28,198 bases of DNA from Chloroflexota bacterium (GTDB lineage: Bacteria > Chloroflexota > Anaerolineae > Anaerolineales > Villigracilaceae): positions 1 through 28,198 of the forward strand of contig JACPVB010000031.1 in the NCBI GenBank assembly GCA_016191985.1, given 5' to 3'. The translations under genes were made by a program, and so were the position numbers. Of the stretch, positions 15,985-24,939 are shown piece by piece. Under the pieces are notes generated by a model. That model was not told the DNA's origin. It ran no database searches and saw nothing but the letters and a program-made list of their open reading frames with translations. Every line of letters starts with the position of its first letter. Positions within the stretch are counted from its first letter, which is position 1.

Positions 15985-18459
15985 ATGACGAAACAAGTTA
16001 ACCTTACAATAAATGGAAAACAAGTAACCGTACCCGATGGCACGCTGGTTGCGGATGCGGCAAAAATGGTTGGCATTGATATCCCTGTTTTTTGCCACCA
16101 TCCCAAGCTCGAGCCTGTCGGCATGTGCCGTATGTGTCTGGTTGAAATTGGCAGACCCATGCTGGATCGCGCCACCGGCCAAGTGATTATGGAGAACGGC
16201 CAGCCTAAAATCCAATTTATGCCCAAGCTGGAAACCGCCTGTACCAACCGTGTTTCTGAAGGCATGGTAGTGATGACCGTCTCGGACAAGGCGAAGGAAG
16301 GCCAGCAGGGAACCGTTGAATTTTTGCTCACTTCGCATCCGCTGGACTGCCCGATCTGTGACAAGGGTGGCGAATGCCCATTGCAAAACCTGACCATGCA
16401 ATTCGGTCCGGGCAAGAGCCGCTTCATCTACGATGAAAAACTGCACCTCGAGAAACAAGTCCCGCTCGGCGAATTGATCTGGCTGGACCGTGAACGCTGT
16501 ATCCAATGCGCGCGCTGCATTCGTTTTCAGGATGAAGTTGCGGGCGAGGCTGTGCTCGGTTTCGATGATCGCGGACGCAATACCCAGATCGTTTCACTTT
16601 CGGACCCCGGGTTTGATTCTGTTTTCTCGGGCAATACCACCGATATCTGCCCCGTCGGTGCATTGACCACCGCGGACTTCCGCTTCGGCGCACGTCCGTG
16701 GGAATTGAAGGCGCAGGCCTCGATTTGTACGCAATGCCCCGTGGGATGCAATACCACGCTTAACACACGCCGCGAAGCAAAAGCAGGCGGCGATATTGTG
16801 GTGAAGCGCGTCATGCCGCGCCAGAATGAAGAAGTAAATGAAATCTGGCTGTGCGATAAGGGACGCTTTGCCTATCATTATGCTGAAAGCAAAAAACGCC
16901 TTGCCCGGCCGATGGTTCGCAAGGAGGATAAACTTGCGCGCGCTTCGTGGGATGCGGCGACAAGATTTGCGGCGGAGAATTTCGTCGCCAATAAAAAGGA
17001 TTTTGTTGTGCTGGCTTCGGGCCGTTTGGCGAATGAAGACCTGTTCAACCTTAAGTCTCTTGCAGACCATGCGGATGGCACAGCCATTTTGTATTCTGAT
17101 ATGGGCGGCGGCGACCTGACCCAGTTGGTGGGTGTGGGCGCTGGAACGAACATCGGCAAAATGGGCGCAGGGGATGCGATCCTCGTAGTGGCCTCCGACT
17201 TATATGAAGAAGCCCCCATTTGGTGGCTGCGCGTGAAGCAGGCCGCAGATCGCGGTGCGACATTGATCGTTGCGAATCCGCGCGAAACCAAATTGGATAA
17301 ATTTGCAAAGTTCACCATCCGTTATGCGTATGGCGATGAAGTGAAGACCGTCAACGATTTCAGCAAGAAGAGCAAAATTGCGGATGAATTTGCGAAGGCA
17401 AGGAATGCGATTGTGTTCTACGGCAGTGAGGGATTGGGTTTGAATGGCTCGTCCACGCTGGCATCGGCGTGTGCCACGCTCTTGAAGGAGACGAATCACG
17501 TTGGCCGACCGAATAATGGTTTGGTCGGCGTTTGGCAGCGGGCCAATGACCAGGGCGCGTGGGAGGTTGGTTTCCGTCCCGTGCCTGATTTGGAAAAGGC
17601 GCTTAAAGGCAAGGCAGTTTACATCGTGGGCGCTGACCCGGTGGGGGATGACCCGAATTTGGCGAAAGCCTTGAAGGGCGCGAAGTTCGTTGCTGTGCAG
17701 GATGTGCTCGAAACCGCGACTACTGAAATTGCGGATGTGGTCTTCCCCGCCCAGGTTTATACCGAGCGCGAAGGGACCTATATTTCCGGTGAGCGCCGTG
17801 TGCAGCGTTTCTATGCGGCGGTTCCGCCAAAGGGTGACTCGAAGCCCGATTTTGCGATTACCTCGCAGGTTGCCAAGCAGATGGGTGTGATTTTGGAAGG
17901 TTCATCTGCCTCGGTGGTGTTCGATATTCTTGCGAATTCCATCGATGGCATGGCGGACTTAAGTTATGAAAAACTCGCCGAGGTATATGGTCAATGGCCG
18001 ATTGTCGGGCGCGGAGATCTGTACTACGGCGGCACAACCTATGAGAATACGCAGGGGTTGGGAATGCAGCTCCTCCCGATGGCCCAGGCCGGGGGAACGG
18101 TGCGCATTCCAAAGGTCAGGAAAGAAGCGGCTCTTCGTCCCAAAGAAAAAGAATTGATCGCGGTGCCGGTCAATAAGTTGTATGACCGCGGTGTGACCAT
18201 TAATCCCGCACAGCTTTTGGGTGAGCGTGTGGGCGAAGCCACGGTGGCCTTGCATCCATCCACCGCGAAGAAATTGGGGTTGGAAGCTGGCGCGCACATC
18301 AAGATCAGTTTCGATGGCGTGAGCGGCGAGGCCGTGCTGAAGATGGACGATACGATTTCAACGGGCGTGGCATTGGTGCCGCGCAGTATGGGTATTGCAA
18401 TTCGCGAACCTGTTGCGGCACGCGTTCAGGCGCAGGCCGCCTCCGGGAAGGTGAAGTGA
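15985..18459 (+). CDS. nuoG: NADH-quinone oxidoreductase subunit G (75 kDa type)
   Basis: 824 aa. Carries the chain of iron-sulfur clusters from NuoF toward NuoI. Ligands seen: [2Fe-2S] Cys37, Cys48, Cys51, Cys86; His-coordinated cluster His118, Cys122, Cys125, Cys131 (SHPLDCPICDKGGECP); next [4Fe-4S] Cys172, Cys175, Cys178, Cys222. A fourth set, Cys248, Cys251, Cys255 and Cys290 (CTQCPVGC and LCDKGR), matches the off-path N7 cluster present in only some bacteria. Residues about 300-690 are a degenerate molybdopterin-oxidoreductase fold, and 740-815 resemble the dinucleotide-binding C-terminal domain. SD GGAG lies 7 bases before ATG 15985. nuoH follows after one base. Confidence 0.96.
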   Translation: MTKQVNLTINGKQVTVPDGTLVADAAKMVGIDIPVFCHHPKLEPVGMCRMCLVEIGRPMLDRATGQVIMENGQPKIQFMPKLETACTNRVSEGMVVMTVSDKAKEGQQGTVEFLLTSHPLDCPICDKGGECPLQNLTMQFGPGKSRFIYDEKLHLEKQVPLGELIWLDRERCIQCARCIRFQDEVAGEAVLGFDDRGRNTQIVSLSDPGFDSVFSGNTTDICPVGALTTADFRFGARPWELKAQASICTQCPVGCNTTLNTRREAKAGGDIVVKRVMPRQNEEVNEIWLCDKGRFAYHYAESKKRLARPMVRKEDKLARASWDAATRFAAENFVANKKDFVVLASGRLANEDLFNLKSLADHADGTAILYSDMGGGDLTQLVGVGAGTNIGKMGAGDAILVVASDLYEEAPIWWLRVKQAADRGATLIVANPRETKLDKFAKFTIRYAYGDEVKTVNDFSKKSKIADEFAKARNAIVFYGSEGLGLNGSSTLASACATLLKETNHVGRPNNGLVGVWQRANDQGAWEVGFRPVPDLEKALKGKAVYIVGADPVGDDPNLAKALKGAKFVAVQDVLETATTEIADVVFPAQVYTEREGTYISGERRVQRFYAAVPPKGDSKPDFAITSQVAKQMGVILEGSSASVVFDILANSIDGMADLSYEKLAEVYGQWPIVGRGDLYYGGTTYENTQGLGMQLLPMAQAGGTVRIPKVRKEAALRPKEKELIAVPVNKLYDRGVTINPAQLLGERVGEATVALHPSTAKKLGLEAGAHIKISFDGVSGEAVLKMDDTISTGVALVPRSMGIAIREPVAARVQAQAASGKVK

Positions 18460-18460
18460 T

Positions 18461-19600
18461 ATGGATTGGACAATCTGGCTTGAATGGGTTTTGAAGGGTT
18501 TGATCCTGTGCCTGGTCCTGCTGACAGGTTTTGCGTACCTGACGTGGTACGAACGCCGTGCACTGGCCCGCATCCAGATCCGTGTGGGGCCGAATCGCGC
18601 AGGGCCTCAGGGCCTGCTCCAGCCCATTGCGGATGCGGTGAAACTGATCTTCAAGGAAGAACTCACACCCGCAAAAGTGTATAAGACGATTTTCATCCTG
18701 GCCCCTGTGTTGACGGTGGTGCCTTCGTTGATCATCGCGGCTGTGATTCCCCTGGGAAGCAAGTTCATGTTTTTCGGACGCGAGATCACGCTTTATATTG
18801 CCGACTTGAACGTGGGTGTGTTATATCTGGCCTCCATCGCCTCCATCGCGGTGTACGGCATTGTGCTGGCGGGCTGGTCGAGCAATAACAAGTACGCCAT
18901 GTTGGGCGGTATTCGTTCCTCGGCGCAAATGATATCCTACGAGCTTTCGCTTGGTTTATGTTTTGTAATCGCCATTCTGCTTGGCAATTCGATGAACCTG
19001 AATGAGATCGTGGATGCGCAGAAGGATATGTGGTTTGCGGTAATTCAACCTGCGGGTGCGCTGGTCTTTTTGATCGTCACCCTTGCGGAAGTGAACCGCG
19101 CTCCCTTTGATATGCCCGAAGCCGAACAGGAATTGACCGCTGGCTATCACGCCGAATATTCAGGTATGAAGTTTGCCCTGTTCTTCATGGCGGAATATCA
19201 GAAGATGATCGTCATTTGCATGATCGCGGCCACCTTGTTCTTTGGCGGCTATCGCGAGTTTTGGTTTTTGCAGGGAACTATTTTTAGTGTCGATCGTTTC
19301 TGGTTCCTTGGCCCGGTCTACCTGCTCTTGAAAGTTGTTGTATTGCTGTTCTTCATGATCTGGATCCGCGCCACCTGGCCGCGCATTCGTTACGACCGTT
19401 TGATGGCCTTCGGCTGGAAGGTGCTTTTACCGTTATCGCTGGTGCTGGCTTTTATCACTGCCACAGGGATTTTGCTCGCGCAGGAATTGAATAATCGATT
19501 GTTCTTCTGGGGCATTCCTGTCCTGTCCATTATTTGTGCGCTGGTGGCGGTGGTCTTTATTTATCGTAACTTGAGGAGAAAATCCCATGGGCGTGTTTGA
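18461..19600 (+). CDS. nuoH: NADH-quinone oxidoreductase subunit H
   Basis: 379 aa, about eight membrane helices. It docks the peripheral arm to the membrane arm and lines the quinone channel. Signatures: YERRALARIQIRVGPNRAGP near residue 30, GWSSNNKYAMLGGIRSSAQM near 138, and the acidic loop APFDMPEAEQELTAGYHAEY followed by SGMKFALFFMAEY near 210-240. The start is one base after the nuoG stop, with GGAAGGTGAAG as SD region. The 3' end overlaps nuoI by 14 bases. Confidence 0.97.
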   Translation: MDWTIWLEWVLKGLILCLVLLTGFAYLTWYERRALARIQIRVGPNRAGPQGLLQPIADAVKLIFKEELTPAKVYKTIFILAPVLTVVPSLIIAAVIPLGSKFMFFGREITLYIADLNVGVLYLASIASIAVYGIVLAGWSSNNKYAMLGGIRSSAQMISYELSLGLCFVIAILLGNSMNLNEIVDAQKDMWFAVIQPAGALVFLIVTLAEVNRAPFDMPEAEQELTAGYHAEYSGMKFALFFMAEYQKMIVICMIAATLFFGGYREFWFLQGTIFSVDRFWFLGPVYLLLKVVVLLFFMIWIRATWPRIRYDRLMAFGWKVLLPLSLVLAFITATGILLAQELNNRLFFWGIPVLSIICALVAVVFIYRNLRRKSHGRV

Positions 19601-20108
19601 TCCCATTATTGAACTCTCAAAAGGGTTGGGCGAAACACTGCGTTCGTTCCTCTTTGAGAGGACCGTAACCTATCAATATCCCGAAGAGAAACGGCCTGTC
19701 CGTCCGCGCTTCCGTGGGCGACACGTGTTGAAGCGCTACGAGAACGGCCTCGAAAAGTGCATTGGATGTTCGCTCTGCGCCGCGGCCTGCCCTGCGGATG
19801 CGATCTTCGTGGAATCCTCTGAAAATACGGATGAAAAACGCTTCTCTCCCGGCGAGCGGTACGCTTCCACCTACGAGATCAATATGCTACGCTGTATCTA
19901 TTGCGGCTTCTGCGAAGATGCCTGTCCCACCGAGGCCATCGTGCTGGGCGACAATTACGAGCTTTCATTCACCGATAGACGGCAAGCCATTTACCCCAAG
20001 GAAATGCTGCTCGAACCCGTCCCCACTGTGGAGATGACCACTCCGCGCAAAGTGGAGCCTGGGGTGTTCAAACGCTCCGTGCCGGAGATGCAGGATCCTA
20101 CGGATTAG
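19587..20108 (+). CDS. nuoI: NADH-quinone oxidoreductase subunit I (two [4Fe-4S] ferredoxin)
   Basis: 173 aa. Carries clusters N6a and N6b that pass electrons to NuoB. The two ferredoxin motifs are CIGCSLCAAACP (Cys58, 61, 64, 68) and CIYCGFCEDACP (Cys103, 106, 109, 113). The C-terminal tail after the second motif (ELSFTDRRQAIYPKEMLL) is normal for the subunit. SD GAGGAG lies 8 bases before the ATG inside the end of nuoH. A 91-bp repeat-filled gap follows. Confidence 0.96.
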   Translation: MGVFDPIIELSKGLGETLRSFLFERTVTYQYPEEKRPVRPRFRGRHVLKRYENGLEKCIGCSLCAAACPADAIFVESSENTDEKRFSPGERYASTYEINMLRCIYCGFCEDACPTEAIVLGDNYELSFTDRRQAIYPKEMLLEPVPTVEMTTPRKVEPGVFKRSVPEMQDPTD

Positions 20109-20131
20109 TAGACAGGGAAACAAGGAAACAC

Positions 20132-20189
20132 GTAGACAAGGAACTTGTATACCTGTGTACTTGTCTACTTCTTACTTGTGTACTTGCTA
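20132..20189. repeat. Octamer tandem repeat and inverted repeat between nuoI and nuoJ
   Basis: From 20143 to 20189 six units each begin with AC: five are 8 nt (for example ACTTGTAT, ACCTGTGT) and one is 7 nt (ACTTCTT at 20167). GTAGACAAG at 20132-20140 pairs with CTTGTCTAC at 20160-20168. The array ends 2 bases before the AAGG that serves as nuoJ SD, so it fills nearly the whole gap between the genes. Confidence 0.8.
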
Positions 20190-20199
20190 AAAGGTACTT

Positions 20200-20721
20200 A
20201 TGACTTCTGACCTCATCGTCTTCCTCGTTCTTTCCCTTGTTGCCATTGCGACCGCATTGGGCATGGTCTTCAGCCGCAACTCGGTGTATTCCGCGTTATT
20301 CCTGGTGTTGAACTTCGTCACCGTGGCGGTATTTTACCTTTTGCTCGGCGCACCGTTCATTGCCATGTCGCAGATCACCGTGTATGCGGGTGCGATCATG
20401 GTCCTGTTCCTGTTCGTCATCATGCTGCTCGGCGCGGAGAGCCTTGCCCCCGCAAAAGCATTGCCCTGGCAGAAACCGCTGGCTTTTACACTTGCGGTTG
20501 TGCTGGTGGTGGAGGCGGTTTATTTGATCGTATCCCGCGCGCAACAGGGAATGTCCATCACTGCGCCCGACGCCTCGATAAACAACATGAATAGCCTGCG
20601 TGAATTGGCCATGCAATTATTCAGCCAGTATCTCCTGCCGTTTGAGGTCACATCCATTTTGCTTTTGGTGGCGATGGTTGGTGCAATCGTGCTGACCCGC
20701 CAGGAAAAAGGAGGGAAGTAA
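20200..20721 (+). CDS. nuoJ: NADH-quinone oxidoreductase subunit J
   Basis: 173 aa, five membrane helices. Membrane-arm subunit whose third helix has a pi-bulge linked to proton coupling. Signature: NSVYSALFLVLNFVTVAVFY near residue 30, then PFIAMSQITVYAGAIMVLFLF and VIMLLG. The C-terminus VTSILLLVAMVGAIVLTRQEK is typical. SD AAAGG lies about 6 bases before ATG 20200. nuoK starts 2 bases after the stop. Confidence 0.96.
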   Translation: MTSDLIVFLVLSLVAIATALGMVFSRNSVYSALFLVLNFVTVAVFYLLLGAPFIAMSQITVYAGAIMVLFLFVIMLLGAESLAPAKALPWQKPLAFTLAVVLVVEAVYLIVSRAQQGMSITAPDASINNMNSLRELAMQLFSQYLLPFEVTSILLLVAMVGAIVLTRQEKGGK

Positions 20722-20723
20722 TT

Positions 20724-21056
20724 ATGATCCCTGTGGAATATTACGTTATTCTTTCTGCGATCCTCTTTGTCATTGGGGCGTTGGGCGTGCTGATCCGCCG
20801 CAACCCCTTGATCATTTTCATGTCCATTGAATTGATGCTGAATGCGGCCAACCTCGTTTTTGTGGCCTATGGGCGCACTTATCAAATTGCAGCAGAAATT
20901 GCAAAACAAAAACCTATTTTCGACGGACAGATCTTTGTGTTCTTTGTTATTGCCGTGGCCGCCGCGGAAGTAGCCGTAGGTCTGGCATTGATCGTGGAAA
21001 TCTTCAAGGCCAAGAAGAACATCAATATTGATGAATTGAATTCCCTAAAAGGATAG
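20724..21056 (+). CDS. nuoK: NADH-quinone oxidoreductase subunit K
   Basis: 110 aa, three membrane helices. Related to MrpC; carries the two buried Glu residues of the proton path in IFMSIELMLNAANL and VFFVIAVAAAEVAVGLALIV. SD AAGGAGG lies in the end of nuoJ. A 163-bp gap filled with hairpins separates it from nuoL. Confidence 0.97.
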   Translation: MIPVEYYVILSAILFVIGALGVLIRRNPLIIFMSIELMLNAANLVFVAYGRTYQIAAEIAKQKPIFDGQIFVFFVIAVAAAEVAVGLALIVEIFKAKKNINIDELNSLKG

Positions 21057-21064
21057 AGCACCCT

Positions 21065-21204
21065 GTTGGTCGAGTAGGACTGGGCGTTTTTCCCAGTCCG
21101 TACACTTGCACCGGCACGCAAGTGCAGGTGTCGAGACCAACGAGTGAAAAGTACGCATAAACTTAAAGTTGGATTTTCATTGGTGGTCTCGCTACTCGAC
21201 CACC
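21065..21204. repeat. Composite palindromic element between nuoK and nuoL
   Basis: Three hairpins in a row: GGACTGGG at 21077-21084 with CCCAGTCC at 21092-21099; CACTTGC at 21103-21109 with GCAAGTG at 21118-21124; GGTGGTC at 21182-21188 with GACCACC at 21198-21204. GTTGGTCGAGTAG at 21065-21077 is also an inverted copy (12 of 13) of CTACTCGACCACC at 21192-21204. The element ends just before the GAGG used by nuoL. It shows why the longer frame that starts at 21169 is not real: its first 17 codons lie in this repeat. Confidence 0.8.
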
Positions 21205-21219
21205 GAGGATAGGTATCGT

Positions 21220-23382
21220 ATGCACTTAAGCGAATCAGTAAACACAGGATTTTTCTTTCTCGCCCCGTGGCTGGTCTTTGCGCCCGTCGTGGGCCTGCTG
21301 ATCAACGCCATTTTCGGAAAACAACTTAGCGAAAAGGTGGTTGGAACGGTGGCAAGCCTGGCTTCGGGCACGGCCTTTGTTGTCTCGGTACTGCTCGCCT
21401 ATTCGCTCTCGCTCAATCATGGCGAAGCGGTACGCTGGGTGTTTGCAGAGTGGATTCACATCGGCACCCTCAACCTCGACTGGACTTTCCGTATCGACTC
21501 ACTCTCGACCACGATGATGCTGGTCGTTTCAGGCGTCGGGACTCTCATCCACATTTACGCGATTGGGTACATGCACGAGGATGTCCGCTTCAAACACGAA
21601 GAGGGACGCTTCACCCGCTTCTTCATCTTCCTCAACCTGTTCATTGCAGCGATGATGATCCTCGTCTCTGGCGACTCGTACATGATGCTCTTCGTCGGCT
21701 GGGAAGGCGTGGGACTTTGCTCCTTCCTGCTGATCGGCTTCTGGTTCGAGATGGATACGCTCGCCCGTCCCTCGTGGGCGAATTCGGATGCCGCCAAAAA
21801 AGCGTTTATTGTCAACCGCGTGGGTGACTTCGGTTTCCTCATCGCGGGCTTTTTGATGTTCTGGTATCTCGGTTCCTTCCAATTTGACGAAGTCTTCAAA
21901 GCTGCGCCTGCGATTGCAGAATCCGCGCCGTGGGTGATTGTGGCGATTACCTTGTTCATGCTCGTGGGTGTTGCTGGTAAATCTGCGCAAATCCCGCTTT
22001 ACATCTGGCTGCCGGACGCGATGGCTGGCCCAACCCCGGTCTCGGCCTTGATCCATGCCGCGACGATGGTGACGGCGGGCGTATACCTCGTCTCGCGCTC
22101 AGCCCCGATTTATACGCTTGTCCCACAGGCGCAGTACATCGTTGCCATGGTCGGTGCGGGGACGGCGCTCTTCGCCGCGACGATTGCAGTTGGTCAATAC
22201 GACATTAAAAAAGTTCTCGCGTACTCCACCATTTCACAACTCGGCTTCATGGTTGCCGCGGTAGGGATGGGCGCGTACGTGGCAGGGATGTTCCACCTGA
22301 TTACACATGCCTTCTTCAAGGCGCTGCTCTTCCTTTCTGCTGGTTCGGTTATCCTTGGGTTGGAACGGGGGCATCATGCTCTGGCTCATGCCCACCATGA
22401 GGAAAAGCCGAAGATAAAAGGAAAGAGGAAAGAAGAAAGAGAACTCGAATCCCATAGTGGGCATGAAGAACACGGAGAGGTATTTGACCCCGGCGATATG
22501 CGCAACATGGGCGGGCTTCGCAAGACCATGCCGATCACGTTTTGGCTGTATATGATCGGCACGCTGGCGCTGGCAGGCATCTTCCCGTTCGCGGGCTTTT
22601 GGTCGAAGGATGAAATTTTGCTCGATGCAAGCCTGCATTACACCAGTGTCTACTGGCAGTTGACCATTGCCGCGTTCTTCACAGCCTTTTACATGGGACG
22701 TCAAATTTGGATGGTCTTCTTCGGCGAGGCGCGCACCGATGCCGCTAAACACGCGGAAGAAAGCCCAAAGGTGATGACCCTGCCCCTCGTCGTGCTGGCA
22801 GTTTTGAGCGTAGTTGGAGGCGCGTTGAATCTGCCGTTTGAAGGATTCCACAATCTCGGTCATTGGCTGGGATATACCCTCGGCGAAGTCGAGTCGCTCC
22901 CACTTAATCTGATAGTTGCCGGCGTTTCAACAGTATTGGCTCTCGCTGCGATTTTTGTCTCGTGGCTCATCTACGGACGCAACCCGTTGAAAGTGAATCA
23001 ACCTGACCCGCTCAAGAAGCCACTTGGCTTCATCTTCACAGGCATGGAGAATAAATGGTTCGTGGACGAAGGATATTTTGCAATCATCATCAATCCGTTT
23101 ACGAAGCTTTCGCAATTCCTCGCGGATGTGATTGATTGGCGCTTCTGGCATGACTTTGTGCATGATACGGTGATCGCTGGGACATATAACTGGCTCAGCG
23201 AGATCGCGCTCAACCGCTACGCCGACCAGCAAGGCATTGACGCCTTTGCCAACTGGCTCGGCACGGCCACGCAATGGATTTCCGCAAATGTGCGAAAAGT
23301 CCAGAATGGATTCGTGCGTTCGTATGCGCTCTCTGTTTTACTCGGTGTTGTACTGATTTTGGGATACATCATTTTTAAGTAA
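21220..23382 (+). CDS. nuoL: NADH-quinone oxidoreductase subunit L
   Basis: 720 aa, the largest antiporter-like membrane subunit, with about 16 helices and a long lateral helix at the C-terminus. Proton-path residues: Glu162 in LFVGWEGVGLCSFLLIG and Lys254 in VAGKSAQIPLYIWLPDAMAG. The conserved THAFFKALLFLSAGSVI follows. A His-rich loop (about 383-420) before FDPGDMRNMGGL contains the charged insert GKRKEERE, encoded by a heptamer repeat at 22420-22440. ATG 21220 is chosen over the in-frame ATG 21169: GAGG and AGGT lie just upstream of 21220, and the first 17 codons of the longer frame are repeat DNA. Confidence 0.95.
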   Translation: MHLSESVNTGFFFLAPWLVFAPVVGLLINAIFGKQLSEKVVGTVASLASGTAFVVSVLLAYSLSLNHGEAVRWVFAEWIHIGTLNLDWTFRIDSLSTTMMLVVSGVGTLIHIYAIGYMHEDVRFKHEEGRFTRFFIFLNLFIAAMMILVSGDSYMMLFVGWEGVGLCSFLLIGFWFEMDTLARPSWANSDAAKKAFIVNRVGDFGFLIAGFLMFWYLGSFQFDEVFKAAPAIAESAPWVIVAITLFMLVGVAGKSAQIPLYIWLPDAMAGPTPVSALIHAATMVTAGVYLVSRSAPIYTLVPQAQYIVAMVGAGTALFAATIAVGQYDIKKVLAYSTISQLGFMVAAVGMGAYVAGMFHLITHAFFKALLFLSAGSVILGLERGHHALAHAHHEEKPKIKGKRKEERELESHSGHEEHGEVFDPGDMRNMGGLRKTMPITFWLYMIGTLALAGIFPFAGFWSKDEILLDASLHYTSVYWQLTIAAFFTAFYMGRQIWMVFFGEARTDAAKHAEESPKVMTLPLVVLAVLSVVGGALNLPFEGFHNLGHWLGYTLGEVESLPLNLIVAGVSTVLALAAIFVSWLIYGRNPLKVNQPDPLKKPLGFIFTGMENKWFVDEGYFAIIINPFTKLSQFLADVIDWRFWHDFVHDTVIAGTYNWLSEIALNRYADQQGIDAFANWLGTATQWISANVRKVQNGFVRSYALSVLLGVVLILGYIIFK
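22420..22440. repeat. Heptamer repeat inside nuoL
   Basis: GGAAAGA occurs at 22420 and 22427, followed by AGAAAGA at 22434. These are the reverse complements of the TCTTTCC and TCTTTCT unit types of the glyQS linker repeat at 3516-3536. Translated in frame as a charged loop segment. Confidence 0.85.
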
Positions 23383-23403
23383 CTTGCAACTTGTAACTCG
23401 TAA
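23383..23403. repeat. Heptamer repeat between nuoL and nuoM
   Basis: CTTGCAA at 23383, CTTGTAA at 23390 and CTCGTAA at 23397 are consecutive. They start on the first base after the nuoL stop codon, and the stop codon itself fits as the tail of a preceding unit. Confidence 0.8.
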
Positions 23404-23427
23404 CGATTTCTCTTTCGAGGATGGAAC

Positions 23428-24939
23428 ATGGAATTTCTTTTGCAACCTCTTACACTTCTGACCTTCTTCCCGATCCTGGGCGTGCTCGTGATTCTCTTCC
23501 TGAATTCCGAGATGAAGAACGCCATCCGCTGGGTCGCACTGGCCACATCGTTGATCACGTTTGGCATTTCGTTGTGGATGCTCACGCAGTTCGATGCTTC
23601 GAACCCCGACCTCCAGTTGGAGGCCAAATACCCATGGATTGCCGTGGCTGGCTGGAACATCTACTACTACCTGGCCGTGGATGGCTTGAGCGTTCTGCTT
23701 GTTTTGCTCACTGCCTTTCTCACGCCAATCTCCATCCTCTCCACATGGACTGCGGTGGAAGAGCGCGTGAAGGATTTCATGATCTTCTTCCTCCTGCTGG
23801 AAGTTGGCATGACGGGCGTATTCCTCGCGCAAGACCTCTTCCTGTTCTACATCTTCTGGGAATTTACCCTCGTTCCGATGTACTTCCTCATCGGCCTGTG
23901 GGGCGGACCGCGCCGCATATATGCCGCCATCAAGTTCTTCCTCTACACGATGGCTGGTTCCATTTTGATGCTGGTTGCGATTCTGTTCCTCGGTATTCAG
24001 ACCGGGACATTTAACGTCCCCACCATGCTTACCCGCCTGCCCGATTTGTACGCCACCACCATCAGCCCGCAGACTCAGATGTGGCTCTTCATCGCCTTTG
24101 CCGCGGCCTTTGCCATCAAAGTTCCGATGTGGCCTTTGCACTCGTGGCTGCCCGATGCCCACGTGGAAGCGCCGACGGCTGGTTCTGTAATTCTTGCTGG
24201 CGTTTTGCTGAAAATGGGAACCTACGGCTTTCTGCGCTTCAACATTGCCCTCTTCCCGGATGCCACCGTAGCCGCCGCGCCGTGGATCGCGCTCCTTGCG
24301 ACCATCGGCATTATTTACGGTGCGGCGGTTTCCTACGCCCAGCAGGATATCAAAAAACTGGTTGCTTATTCCTCCGTCAGTCACCTCGGCTTTGTGATGC
24401 TCGGTTTGTTCGCACTGAATCCACAAGGCGTGGCTGGCGCCATTTTGCAGATGGTCAACCACGGCCTGAGCACGGGAGCGTTGTTCCTCCTCGTCGGCAT
24501 GGTCTACGAACAAACCCATACCCGTGAGATTAAAGTCTATGGCGGTTTGTGGAAAATCATGCCGATTTTCGGCACCATCATGCTGATCTCATCCCTCTCT
24601 TCGATGGGTCTGCCCGGTCTCAACGGCTTCGTAGGTGAGTTCACCATTTTGCTTGGCGCATTCGGTTCCAAAGCCATCGGCAATCCGTGGTATGCGGGCA
24701 TTTCCGCCATCGGTGTTATCATGGCGGCGGTCTACATCCTGTACATGTTCCAAAAGGTCTTCCTTGGCCCTGCGGGTGAGATCACCCATCACCACGAACT
24801 CAAAGACCTCAACTGGCGCGAGATTGTCACCGCCGTACCCCTGGTCATCTTCATGTTCTGGATTGGTCTCTACCCCAAACCCTTCTTCGACATCCTCGCC
24901 CCCGCGGTGGAAAAACTTTTATCTGCTTTGCCTTTGTAA
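23428..24939 (+). CDS. nuoM: NADH-quinone oxidoreductase subunit M
   Basis: 503 aa, about 14 membrane helices; proton-pumping antiporter-like subunit. Glu145 lies in the signature FYIFWEFTLVPMYFLIGLWGG. Lys231 (AIKVPMWPLHSWLPDAHVEAP) and Lys262 (GVLLKMGTYG) are the expected channel lysines. SVSHLGFVMLGLF and the histidine-containing MVNHGLSTGALFLLVGM follow. SD GAGGATGG lies about 6 bases before ATG 23428. Confidence 0.97.
   Translation: MEFLLQPLTLLTFFPILGVLVILFLNSEMKNAIRWVALATSLITFGISLWMLTQFDASNPDLQLEAKYPWIAVAGWNIYYYLAVDGLSVLLVLLTAFLTPISILSTWTAVEERVKDFMIFFLLLEVGMTGVFLAQDLFLFYIFWEFTLVPMYFLIGLWGGPRRIYAAIKFFLYTMAGSILMLVAILFLGIQTGTFNVPTMLTRLPDLYATTISPQTQMWLFIAFAAAFAIKVPMWPLHSWLPDAHVEAPTAGSVILAGVLLKMGTYGFLRFNIALFPDATVAAAPWIALLATIGIIYGAAVSYAQQDIKKLVAYSSVSHLGFVMLGLFALNPQGVAGAILQMVNHGLSTGALFLLVGMVYEQTHTREIKVYGGLWKIMPIFGTIMLISSLSSMGLPGLNGFVGEFTILLGAFGSKAIGNPWYAGISAIGVIMAAVYILYMFQKVFLGPAGEITHHHELKDLNWREIVTAVPLVIFMFWIGLYPKPFFDILAPAVEKLLSALPL

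Noticed and set aside
23338..24519. 393-codon minus-strand frame over nuoM
   Set aside because: Antisense of a membrane protein in GC-rich DNA, with Glu/His/Gln-rich content typical of such shadows; no SD.
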